Source: an uncultured Ectothiorhodospiraceae bacterium
GTDB taxonomy: Bacteria > Pseudomonadota > Gammaproteobacteria > UBA9214
NCBI GenBank assembly: GCA_947259415.1
Contig: CAMYMI010000004.1
Coordinates: forward strand, 113,936-177,935
Length of the DNA: 64,000 bases
Direction: 5' to 3'
Position numbers and translations under genes: made by a program. Shown here one piece after another: positions 7,040 through 15,258 of this stretch; position 1 is the stretch's first letter; each line of letters opens with the position of its first letter. Under the pieces are notes generated by a model. That model was not told the origin of the DNA and did no database searches. It saw only the letters and a program-made list of their open reading frames with translations.

Positions 7040-9907
7040 CTAATACGTCTGTAACGTCGCGTCGGTTGCTTGCGTCGTCTGCGTGATGTTCATCAGGGTC
7101 TCGCGCGGCCGTCCGATATAGTTGCCCTGTGCGCGGTCAATGCCCATCTGTCCCAGTATCTGCAGGGTCTCCTCGTTTTCGACGCATTCCGCAATGGTCT
7201 GTTTACCCAGCGCATGGGCAACCTGATTCATTGATTCGACCATAGCCTGGTCAACCGAGCTGTGCGCCATACCTTTTACAAAACCACCGTCGATCTTGAG
7301 TTTGTCGACCGGCAGGTGCTTCAGGTAGGCAAAGGAAGAAAAGCCCGAGCCGAAATCATCCAGCGCGAACTGGCAGCCTATGTCCTTCAGGGCACCGATG
7401 AATTCTTCGGCGGCGGCCAGGTTGGCAATGGCAGCGGTCTCGGTAATCTCGAATGTGACCAGTGTCGGTTCCAGTCCGGTACTGGCGAGCATCTCCTGGA
7501 TCAGTGGTAACAGCCCGACATCTTCAAATGCCTTTCCGGACAGGTTGATGGAAAAGCTGGTATCGCGTCCCTGTACATGCAGTTCGCTGAGTTGTCTGAT
7601 GGCGCGGCTGACGATCCAGCGATCGACGCTATGAATCAGGCCAAAACGTTCCGCCGCTGGCATGAAACCACCCGGCAGGATGATCTGTCCATCATCACAG
7701 ATCATGCGCACCAGGACCTCGTAGTCAATGACCTGGCCGCTGTCCACCGAGACGATCGGCTGGTAGACCAGCTGGAAGCGGTCATGCTCCAGCATTTCAC
7801 GCACCCGCGTTGCCCAGCCCATGTCGGCAGCCATGCCGGCCTTGTCACTGTCGGCCGGGTTGTACAGCTTGGCGCGGTTACGCCCCTGCTTCTTGGCCAT
7901 GTTGCAGGCCAGATCAGCATGTGAGAGTGCCTCCTCGGCTGTTGCTACGCTCGGGTCGATCATGGCCACACCGATGCTGCAGGTGATGTTGAAGGGCTTG
8001 CCCTCCTCGATGAACTTGTAGTCATCGCACAGGGTGCGGAAATTTTCTGCGGCGCGCAGGACGTCGCGCTTGTCGATGTTGTACAGCAGCAGGGTAAACT
8101 CATCGCCGCCGAAGCGGGCCAGCAGGTCACCCTCTCGGACGTGCGATGACAGCAGGGCGGCGACTTCGACCAGCAGACGATCACCCGCTGGATGACCAAT
8201 GGTATCGTTGATGTAGCGGAACTGGTCGAGATCGAAATAGAACAATGCACAGGCGGAACCATTACGCGCCACGCGCGCAACCGTGCGGTCCAGTTCCTGC
8301 TGGAAATAGTTGCGATTGAACAAGCCCGACAGCGAATCATGTTCGGCATGATAGGAAAGCTGGTGCTGGAATGCCTTTTGCTCGGTGATGTCACGCGCCG
8401 TGCCACTGATACGGATGACCTTGCCGTTCTTGTCAGTATGGGTCTTTGCGCTGAAGCTCAGGAAATGCGGTTTGCTTTCCGAATCAAGATGCACTGTCTC
8501 GAACTGCACCTGTTCCTTGCCCTGCAATAGTTCCTCGATAGCCTCCTTGTCAATGGGCGGGTGATCGGGCGACCTGAATTCGTGGAGTTGCCGTTGCAGC
8601 ATGGCCTCGGGCTCCAGCCCGTAGACAGTAAGGGAGGCGCGGTTGATATAGGTGAGGCAGCCGTGCGCGTCCATGGTCCATACCAGATCATGTGCGGTTT
8701 CAACCAGGTCGCGGTAGCGGGTCTCGGCTTCTTTCAACTGCCTTTCGATGGTCTTGCGGCGGGTGACATCTGCAACCAGGCAGGTAAACATGCGGCGACC
8801 GTTAATGTGCATCTCGCTGGTACGTACCGACATCTGCATCGGTGCACCATTGCGGTGAACACCCCTGAGTTCGGATTCACTGTCAAGCGGACGCAGCCTG
8901 TTCTCATCGTCGACCAGATCAGGCAACAGCGACTTGATGGACCGTTGGCAAATCTCGGTGGCCAGGTAGCCGAAAAGTTTTTCCGCGGCGGGATTGAAGG
9001 TCTCGATCAAACCCTGCTCGTTGGTGGCGATGATGCCTTCAGCAGCATTGTCGACGACGGCGCGCATGTGGGTTTCCTGTTCACCTAGGCGTCGGAACAG
9101 TTTGCCGAGCGCCTGGGTCATGAAACCGATCTCGTCGGTCGATTGCGGGCTCAGCCTTGCCAGGTCGGCATGTTTCGAGGCACCGCTGCGCGTGAACAGC
9201 TCCTGCACTGGCGACAATGCCTGCGACACGCTGCGCATCGAAAACAGGGTGATGGTCACGGTGATGGCAACCAGGGTCAGCCAGATAGCCACGTGCCCCG
9301 GGGCCAGGCTGCCGGTCTGCTGCAGCTGATAGTTCATCAACACGGAGTAGGACAGCAGCGGCACAAAGCCGCCCAGCAGCATGATCCTGGACTTGAGGCT
9401 CACCTGGATCTTCTTCAGGCTGAGGTGCCCGGCCAGTTTCCCGATCAGATCCAGTGCCAGCTGGTAGGTCGGCAGGCCGACCAGGGCCGCGACCGACAGT
9501 TGCAGCAGCATCAGCTGCAGGAATGGTCCCAGCGACGTGGCGATGGGTTTCTGGGTTGCCAGGAAAAACAGCGCCGGGGTCGCCAGGGCATACAGGATAT
9601 AGCAGCTCCAGTAGTCCCGGCTGAAGCGCGCCAGGCGTTGTTGCTGGCGGACCGTCAGGCCGGTGCCCGGGCGCTGTTGGGAAAAATCACCCAGGTTATT
9701 GAAATAGCTCGAAAAATAAACGTAAGACCAGAGTGTCGTGCCGAGTACGAAGCTCGCCAGGATGGCCGCTGTCTGGGGGTCACCCAGTTCCTCGGGCGTG
9801 ATCAGGCCGAACAGCACGGCACTGACCAGGCCAGCGATGGGCGCCAGCAGCAGGCCGGTGATGATCAGCATGGTAAAGCGGGTACGAATCGTTTTTAGCT
9901 CACTCAA
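7040..9907 (-). CDS. Membrane-bound PAS-PAS-GGDEF-EAL c-di-GMP protein
   Basis: This 955-residue protein has about six hydrophobic segments in its first 240 residues and a HAMP-like linker. Two PAS domains follow (about 283-400 and 400-515), then GGDEF (about 520-690) and EAL (about 700-950). The cyclase motif FGGDEF is intact near residue 600, with an inhibitory RxxD site (REGD) just before it. The phosphodiesterase signature reads EVL, not EAL, near residue 729, while the metal-binding DDFGSG near 851 is present, so degradation is likely still possible. Translation probably starts at TTG 9907, because GGAGGAGG lies 10 bases upstream and no closer start has a site. It converges on uvrD. Confidence 0.93.
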   Translation of the reverse strand: MSELKTIRTRFTMLIITGLLLAPIAGLVSAVLFGLITPEELGDPQTAAILASFVLGTTLWSYVYFSSYFNNLGDFSQQRPGTGLTVRQQQRLARFSRDYWSCYILYALATPALFFLATQKPIATSLGPFLQLMLLQLSVAALVGLPTYQLALDLIGKLAGHLSLKKIQVSLKSRIMLLGGFVPLLSYSVLMNYQLQQTGSLAPGHVAIWLTLVAITVTITLFSMRSVSQALSPVQELFTRSGASKHADLARLSPQSTDEIGFMTQALGKLFRRLGEQETHMRAVVDNAAEGIIATNEQGLIETFNPAAEKLFGYLATEICQRSIKSLLPDLVDDENRLRPLDSESELRGVHRNGAPMQMSVRTSEMHINGRRMFTCLVADVTRRKTIERQLKEAETRYRDLVETAHDLVWTMDAHGCLTYINRASLTVYGLEPEAMLQRQLHEFRSPDHPPIDKEAIEELLQGKEQVQFETVHLDSESKPHFLSFSAKTHTDKNGKVIRISGTARDITEQKAFQHQLSYHAEHDSLSGLFNRNYFQQELDRTVARVARNGSACALFYFDLDQFRYINDTIGHPAGDRLLVEVAALLSSHVREGDLLARFGGDEFTLLLYNIDKRDVLRAAENFRTLCDDYKFIEEGKPFNITCSIGVAMIDPSVATAEEALSHADLACNMAKKQGRNRAKLYNPADSDKAGMAADMGWATRVREMLEHDRFQLVYQPIVSVDSGQVIDYEVLVRMICDDGQIILPGGFMPAAERFGLIHSVDRWIVSRAIRQLSELHVQGRDTSFSINLSGKAFEDVGLLPLIQEMLASTGLEPTLVTFEITETAAIANLAAAEEFIGALKDIGCQFALDDFGSGFSSFAYLKHLPVDKLKIDGGFVKGMAHSSVDQAMVESMNQVAHALGKQTIAECVENEETLQILGQMGIDRAQGNYIGRPRETLMNITQTTQATDATLQTY

Positions 9908-10169
9908 TGTCCCGGAACCTCCTCCCTGACGCGTCTGCTCGAGCCGGCTGGGTCGCGTGAGTGCATCTTAATTTATATTCGTATAATTAGTGTACTAGCT
10001 TTGATACTGAAAGCTTTCGCTGAATACTATGACATAAGTATGTGGAATTTCAAGATGAGTTAGGTGATTTTTTTCTCTGGCCGGCCTGGTCCGTGCCCTG
10101 CAGCAGGCCAGGCGTGAGACAGCAGCGTACAATGACCGGTTTTTACGGTTCACGGATACGGGGGTATAG

Positions 10170-11279
10170 ATGAAAAGACGCGATTTTCTCGGCACGGCCG
10201 GTGGCGGCGCGCTGCTGACAGGCGCCTTTCTGACCGGTTGCCAGCAGACTGAAGCACCCTCTGGTGGTGCACCCGGTCCCAGCAGCGAGACCATCACCTG
10301 GAAGCTGGTGACGACCTGGCCAAAGAATTTTCCCGGCCTGGGTACAGGTGCGAACAACCTGGCGCGTATTATCGGCGAGATGAGCGGTGGCCGACTCCAG
10401 GTCAAGGTCTATGGCGCCAGGGAACTGGTGCCGGCGCTGGAGGTGTTCGACGCCGTATCCCGCGGGACGGCAGAAATGGGCCACGGGGCGGCCTATTACT
10501 GGAAGGGCAAGAGCACGGCCGCCCAGTTCTTCGCCGCGGTACCGTTCGGTCTGACCGCCCAGGAAATGAATGCCTGGCTCTATTATGGCGGCGGCATGGA
10601 GTTGTGGCAGGAGGTCTATGCGCCCTTCGGTCTGATCCCGGCAGCGGCCGGTAATTCCGGAGTGCAGATGGGTGGCTGGTTCAATCGTGAGATCAACAGC
10701 CTCGATGATTTGCAGGGGCTGAAGATGCGTATCCCCGGGCTTGGCGGCGAGGTGCTCAGGCGGGCTGGTGGCACCCCGGTGAACCTGCCGGGCGGCGAGA
10801 TCTTCACCTCGCTGCAATCCGGCGCCATCGATGCCACAGAGTGGGTCGGTCCCTACAACGATCTGGCCTTCGGCCTCTACAAGGCGGCGAAATACTATTA
10901 TTACCCCGGCTGGCATGAGCCCGGCACCACGCTGGAATGCCTGATTAACCAGGCGGCCTTCGAGGCCCTGCCAGCTGACCTGCAACATATCGTGATGAAT
11001 GCCTGCCGCGTGGTGAATGAAGACATGCTGGCAGAATATACGGCACGTAACAACGCAGCCCTGCTGACCCTGACAACGGAACACCACGTCGATGTCAGGC
11101 GCCTGCCCGATGCTGTACTTGAGCGGCTGCGGGCACTCTCGGACGCGGTGGTCACTGAAGTGGCGGAACAGGACCCGTTGTCCGGCAAGGTCTATGCCTC
11201 GTTCAGGCAGTTTCGCGACCAGGTGGAGGCCTGGCACGATATTTCCGAGCGCTCTTACCTGAATGTGCGCGCCGGCTGA
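10170..11279 (+). CDS. dctP: TRAP transporter substrate-binding protein, TakP/DctP family
   Basis: This is the periplasmic receptor of a TRAP transporter. It begins with a twin-arginine signal (KRRDFLG) and a lipobox LTGC with Cys at residue 24, so it may be exported folded and then lipid-anchored. The mature part has the DctP fold: TTWPKNFPGLGTGANNLAR, the ligand-binding region LQGLKMRIPG with an Arg for a carboxylate, and EWVGPYNDLAFGLYKAAKYY followed by PGWHEPG. That last block resembles receptors for 2-oxo acids and other monocarboxylates (TakP group); the exact ligand is inferred. Its permeases lie 650 bp away on the opposite strand, an unusual split. Confidence 0.93.
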   Translation: MKRRDFLGTAGGGALLTGAFLTGCQQTEAPSGGAPGPSSETITWKLVTTWPKNFPGLGTGANNLARIIGEMSGGRLQVKVYGARELVPALEVFDAVSRGTAEMGHGAAYYWKGKSTAAQFFAAVPFGLTAQEMNAWLYYGGGMELWQEVYAPFGLIPAAAGNSGVQMGGWFNREINSLDDLQGLKMRIPGLGGEVLRRAGGTPVNLPGGEIFTSLQSGAIDATEWVGPYNDLAFGLYKAAKYYYYPGWHEPGTTLECLINQAAFEALPADLQHIVMNACRVVNEDMLAEYTARNNAALLTLTTEHHVDVRRLPDAVLERLRALSDAVVTEVAEQDPLSGKVYASFRQFRDQVEAWHDISERSYLNVRAG

Positions 11280-11299
11280 TTCAGCCGGACCTGGAGGGG

Positions 11300-11863
11300 C
11301 TACTCGAAATTGTAGGCGAACTTGAGCAGGTGAAAATCGATGCCGCCAGTGTCACCGACAAGGTCGGCGCTTGAGGTGTGCTGGAACCGGTAGGCCAGCT
11401 CGTAACGGCCCTTGCCACCGAAGCCCAGGCCGAGGCCCACGTGGGAGCTGAACTGGAGCGCGGTATCCAGATCGCGGCCGCCGATCTCCGTCTCCGACAG
11501 CAGGTGGGCACCGATGCCGATCTCGGAGAACGGGCTGACCCCGCTGGATAGATCGGCATCCCGCTGCAGGCGCAGTATCGGTGTGATGCCAAGATCGTAG
11601 AGGTCGCTGTTGTCCAGATCCGACTCCAGGTAGGCCAGTGACAGGTCCCAGTAGCCACCCACGAACCAGGCGCCGCCGTCAAACAGCGTCCGGTTCCAGC
11701 GGTTCTGGATACCCAGCCGGAATACATTCGCGTCAATGGAATTATCATCCGTACCTACGCTGAGGGAGAACGAGTCGACCCAGCGGTTGCCGGCTGCGTG
11801 TGCCGGGCCGAGTTGTCCAGCAAACAGCAGCGAAACAAGCAAGATCCGGATTGGCGTTGTCAT
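11300..11863 (-). CDS. PagL-like lipid A 3-O-deacylase (acyloxyacyl hydrolase family)
   Basis: This 187-residue protein is an outer-membrane beta-barrel of the PagL family, which removes the 3-O-acyl chain of lipid A. A signal peptide ends around AHAAG (residue 23-25). Alternating beta strands follow, and the protein ends in Tyr-Asn-Phe-Glu, close to a barrel terminus. The catalytic block is YRFQHTSSADL. The His and Ser at spacing +2 are present, but at +14 from the His, where PagL has its catalytic Glu, this protein has Asp (TGGIDFHLL). It sits between the TRAP receptor and the TRAP permeases, on the permease strand, 73 bp downstream of dctM. Confidence 0.8.
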   Translation of the reverse strand: MTTPIRILLVSLLFAGQLGPAHAAGNRWVDSFSLSVGTDDNSIDANVFRLGIQNRWNRTLFDGGAWFVGGYWDLSLAYLESDLDNSDLYDLGITPILRLQRDADLSSGVSPFSEIGIGAHLLSETEIGGRDLDTALQFSSHVGLGLGFGGKGRYELAYRFQHTSSADLVGDTGGIDFHLLKFAYNFE

Positions 11864-11936
11864 TATGAACCTCGATTGCGGTACTGATTATCTAATGGTC
11901 TCATGAATCCGGCCAGGTTGTCACGGCAGGCAGCCG

Positions 11937-13316
11937 TCAGTCCGCATAGATGACTCCGGGCAACCAAGTGGCCAGTTGCGGCCACAGTGCCAGGATGATC
12001 AGCATGCCCAGCTGCAGCCCGATGAAGGGCATGACACCCCGATAGATCTGCGCGGTAGTAACCCCTGCCGGCGCTACCCCGCGCAGGTAGAACAGGGCAA
12101 AACCGAAGGGCGGCGTCAGGAACGAGGTCTGCAGGTTGAGGGCGATCATGATCCCCAGCCACACCGGATCAATGCCCATGGCCAGCAGCACCGGGCCGAC
12201 AATGGGCACCACCACGAAGGTAATCTCGATAAAATCCAGCACGAAGCCGAGCAGGAACATCAGCAGCATCACGGCCAGCATCGCACCCACCTTGCCGCCC
12301 GGCAGGCTGCTGAGGAGGTCGGCCACGATTTCATCGCCGCCGAAGCCCCGGAATACCAGTGAGAACACCGAGGCCCCGATCAGGATCAGAAACACCATGC
12401 AGGTGACACGTGTGGTACCGCGCATGACATCGCGTAACATGGCCAGGTTGAACTGGCCCTGGGCAATGGCCAGCAGGATGGCGCCCATCGCACCTACCGA
12501 GGCTGCTTCCGTCGGCGTGGCAATCCCCCCCAGAATGGAACCCAGCACGGCAACGATCAGCAGCAGCGGCGGCACCAGGACCCGCAGCACCCGTTGCAAC
12601 AGCACGCTGCCCGAGAGTGTGTCGTGTTCAGCATCGGATATGGCCGGCATGGCATCGGGGCGTGTTGCGGCCGTCATCATCAGGTAGGCGAGGTACAGGC
12701 TGACCAGCACCAGTCCCGGCAGCAATGCGCCGCTGAACAGGTCGCCGACCGACACGGTATCCGGGGAGAAGATCCCCATGTCGAGTTGCGCCTGCTGGTA
12801 GGCGGAGGACAGCACGTCCCCCAGTAGCACCAGGACAATTGAGGGTGGAATAATCTGTCCCAGGGTACCGGCCGCACAAATGGTGCCGGCAGCGATGCGC
12901 GGATCATAGCCGCGCCGCAGCATGGTAGGCAGTGACAGCAACCCCATGGTCACCACGGTGGCGCCAACGATGCCGGTGCTGGCGGCCAGCAGCATGCCGA
13001 CCAGGGTGACCGAAAAACCCAGCCCGCCGCGCAGCCGGCCAAACAGTGCCGACATGGTGTCGAGCAGGTTTTCGGCCACGCGTGAACGTTCCAGCATCAC
13101 GCCCATGAACACGAACAACGGTACAGCGATCAGGGTGAGATTGGTCATTATGCCGTACAGGCGGTTGGGCAGCGCATCGAGGAAGGCGCCGTCGAAGTTG
13201 CCTGTCAGTTGTCCGATAGATGCAAAGCCGAGTGCTGTGCCCGCCAGCGTGAACGCCACCGGGAAGCCTGTCATCAGCAGCAGGCAAACCACCACGAACA
13301 GCAGCAGCGGTATCAT
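11937..13316 (-). CDS. dctM: TRAP transporter large permease (DctM)
   Basis: This 459-residue membrane protein has about 12 hydrophobic segments and is the transport channel of the TRAP system. It takes up substrate delivered by the periplasmic receptor, driven by the Na+ gradient. Family features include the start IPLLLFVVVCLLLMTGFPVA, the conserved GIVGATVVTMGLLSLPTML block, and IIPPSIVLVLLGD. Length and topology match full DctM. The ATG at 13316 lies 31 bp after the small permease stop, so the two are surely one operon. The C-terminus ends LATWLPGVIYAD, and the gene is followed by the PagL-like gene. Confidence 0.95.
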   Translation of the reverse strand: MIPLLLFVVVCLLLMTGFPVAFTLAGTALGFASIGQLTGNFDGAFLDALPNRLYGIMTNLTLIAVPLFVFMGVMLERSRVAENLLDTMSALFGRLRGGLGFSVTLVGMLLAASTGIVGATVVTMGLLSLPTMLRRGYDPRIAAGTICAAGTLGQIIPPSIVLVLLGDVLSSAYQQAQLDMGIFSPDTVSVGDLFSGALLPGLVLVSLYLAYLMMTAATRPDAMPAISDAEHDTLSGSVLLQRVLRVLVPPLLLIVAVLGSILGGIATPTEAASVGAMGAILLAIAQGQFNLAMLRDVMRGTTRVTCMVFLILIGASVFSLVFRGFGGDEIVADLLSSLPGGKVGAMLAVMLLMFLLGFVLDFIEITFVVVPIVGPVLLAMGIDPVWLGIMIALNLQTSFLTPPFGFALFYLRGVAPAGVTTAQIYRGVMPFIGLQLGMLIILALWPQLATWLPGVIYAD

Positions 13317-13347
13317 TGTGTGATTACCCCGGTGCCAATCCGCATGA

Positions 13348-13902
13348 TCACAGCTCCCTGTCCGGTCCGGCGCTGTCGACGTCCGTATCCTGTTGCTGGC
13401 CAGCCAGTAACAGGATGCTGTGCAGTACCATGGAAAGTCCCTGCAGCAAGAGCAGTGTGGCCATCAGCGGGATGACAGTCTTCAGCAGAAAGACCGCATC
13501 CAGACCGCCGGCCTCCTGGGAGCCTTCGCGCATGGACCACGAAACCGCAACATATTCCCAGCTGACGTACAGGATGAACCCACAGACCGGCATCAGCATC
13601 AGCAGCGTGCCGAACAGGTTGACCCAGGCCTTGCCACGTGGCCCCAGGTCGCGGTAAAGGATGTCCACTCGCACATGGCCGTCGTGTTTCAGGGTGTAGG
13701 CAGCGCCCAGCATGAAGACTGTTGCATGCAGGTAGGAGATGGACTCCTGCAGTGCAATGGAGCCGCTCTGCAAGACATAGCGCAGGACGACCACGACAAA
13801 AGTGATCAGCACCGTTCCCAGTGTCAGCCAGGCAATGATGCGTCCGGTTGTTTCGGAAAGACGGTCTATGCCCCGGGCGAGGGCGTGGAGTTTTGCATAC
13901 AT
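13348..13902 (-). CDS. dctQ: TRAP transporter small permease (DctQ)
   Basis: This protein of about 184 residues has four membrane helices and is the small subunit of the TRAP permease. It shows the DctQ pattern: first helix IIAWLTLGTVLITFVVVVLR, then SIALQESISYLHATVFMLGAAY, DGHVRVDILYRDL and a last helix near MATLLLLQGLSMVLHSIL. The frame opens at TTG 13923; I prefer ATG 13902, although neither has a clear Shine-Dalgarno. It is the first gene of the dctQ-dctM operon. Confidence 0.92.
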   Translation of the reverse strand: MYAKLHALARGIDRLSETTGRIIAWLTLGTVLITFVVVVLRYVLQSGSIALQESISYLHATVFMLGAAYTLKHDGHVRVDILYRDLGPRGKAWVNLFGTLLMLMPVCGFILYVSWEYVAVSWSMREGSQEAGGLDAVFLLKTVIPLMATLLLLQGLSMVLHSILLLAGQQQDTDVDSAGPDREL

Positions 13903-14038
13903 ATTACCGGCTGAGCGCAACAAACCGGATCAGCCATTAATCCGGCGCGGGCCCCGGATCAGACACAGATGCGAATGCATCGAACGCCGGTTTGCCAAAG
14001 ACGGAAACACAAAGCAGGTTTCGGGCGGGCCCGGGTGA

Positions 14039-14371
14039 TTACCAGCGGAAGATCATCCAGCTTGGAACCAGCAGCGCCGGTTCGAGCTTGTTATAACGTG
14101 ACTCCAGCGAGCCGTCACCATCCTTGTCGATCAGGTAGTACGGCGGACCGTTACGCGGTTCGATCTTGACCATGTAGAGTGCACCATTGACGCGGTACTC
14201 GTGAATGGTTTCTTTGTCACGCTTGATGATGCTGACCTCGGGCTCCAGTTCCTCGGCCTCATTGGTACCGGTCGGCGGCAAGGTCGTTTCCGGCAGGGGT
14301 TCGAGCGCCGGGTCTGCAGCGGGGAGCGCCAGTGGTGTGCACATCAGTAAGGCAAGCAGAATTTTTTTCAC
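14039..14371 (-). CDS. DUF2782 family periplasmic protein
   Basis: The protein has 110 residues with a signal peptide (KKILLALLMCTPLALPAA, cleavage near residue 19). The Pro/Glu-rich linker is followed by the DUF2782 core: SIIKRDKETIHEYRVNG, LYMVKIEP, GPPYYLIDKDGDGSL and a C-terminal VPSWMIFRW. Translation starts at GTG 14371. The function is unknown. The family is often found next to polA in gammaproteobacteria, as here. It follows the LOG gene on the minus strand with a 20-bp gap, so the two form an operon. Confidence 0.88.
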   Translation of the reverse strand: MKKILLALLMCTPLALPAADPALEPLPETTLPPTGTNEAEELEPEVSIIKRDKETIHEYRVNGALYMVKIEPRNGPPYYLIDKDGDGSLESRYNKLEPALLVPSWMIFRW

Positions 14372-14391
14372 GGTGTAATACCTGCGTTGAA

Positions 14392-15123
14392 TCAGAGTTC
14401 CAGCAGCTTTTCCTGTTCCTGTTCCGAAGGTTCGAAGCTGATGTGTTCATAGTAATCGAAGATAGCATCTACGACCTCCTGCGGCTTGTCCAGTATCTTG
14501 AACAGGTCGAGGTCCTCCGCAGAGATGGTGCCCTCGATGACCAGGGTTTGTTTGAACCAGTCGATCAGGCCGGTCCAGAAATCCGACACCACCAGGATGA
14601 TGGGAATGCGTCGCGTCTTGTTGGTCTGCACCAGGGTAAGGATCTCCGCCAGTTCGTCCAGGGTGCCGAACCCGCCCGGCAGCACCACATAGGCCGAGGC
14701 ATACTTGACGAACATCACCTTGCGCGAAAAAAAGTGGCGGAAATTGAGGCCGATGTCCTGGTACTCGTTACCGGCCTGTTCCATCGGCAGCTGAATGTTC
14801 AGACCAATGCTGGGTGATTTCCCGGCAAAGGCCCCCTTGTTGCTGGCCTCCATGATGCCCGGCCCACCACCGCTGATCACCGCGAAGCCGGCATTCGACA
14901 ATGCCAGGGAGATGTCCTCTGCCAGCTTGTAATGGGGATGGTCGGGGGCGGTGCGGGCGGAACCGAATACGCTCACCGAGGGCTTTACCTGGGCCAGCCG
15001 CTCGAAGCCCTCCACAAACTCGGCCATGATCTGGAAAATCTTCCAGGATTCGCGCGTCAGTTGCGAGTCGTCTTTTGGCAGGGTGCCGTGGGTCTTGAGC
15101 CGGGAATCTTTATTCATGGTCAT
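14392..15123 (-). CDS. LOG family protein (TIGR00730 Rossmann fold)
   Basis: This 243-residue cytosolic protein belongs to the LOG family. Members hydrolyse nucleoside 5'-monophosphates to free base and ribose-5-phosphate, or activate cytokinin nucleotides. The family motif PGGFGTLDEL is near residue 144, and the upstream VISGGGPGIMEASNKGAF and VSVFGSART complete the nucleotide site. Older annotations call such genes lysine decarboxylase, which is wrong. The start could be ATG 15123 or ATG 15117; an AGGA lies upstream of the first. It is divergent from polA, separated by 135 bp of AT-rich DNA. Confidence 0.93.
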   Translation of the reverse strand: MTMNKDSRLKTHGTLPKDDSQLTRESWKIFQIMAEFVEGFERLAQVKPSVSVFGSARTAPDHPHYKLAEDISLALSNAGFAVISGGGPGIMEASNKGAFAGKSPSIGLNIQLPMEQAGNEYQDIGLNFRHFFSRKVMFVKYASAYVVLPGGFGTLDELAEILTLVQTNKTRRIPIILVVSDFWTGLIDWFKQTLVIEGTISAEDLDLFKILDKPQEVVDAIFDYYEHISFEPSEQEQEKLLEL

Positions 15124-15258
15124 CGAGAACGTGTATCCTGTTTAAGGCCGTGATAATAATATAAAAAATGATGAAATCAGCTTTGATGATACCATGTTCG
15201 CCCGGTTTTAATCGGTACCCGGACACTGTAACCGGCGTCCCTGGCACCAGGTCTTTCT

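Noticed and set aside
10143..11237. Long minus-strand frame opposite dctP
   Set aside because: Shadow of a well-supported TRAP receptor; no ribosome-binding site or recognisable product.
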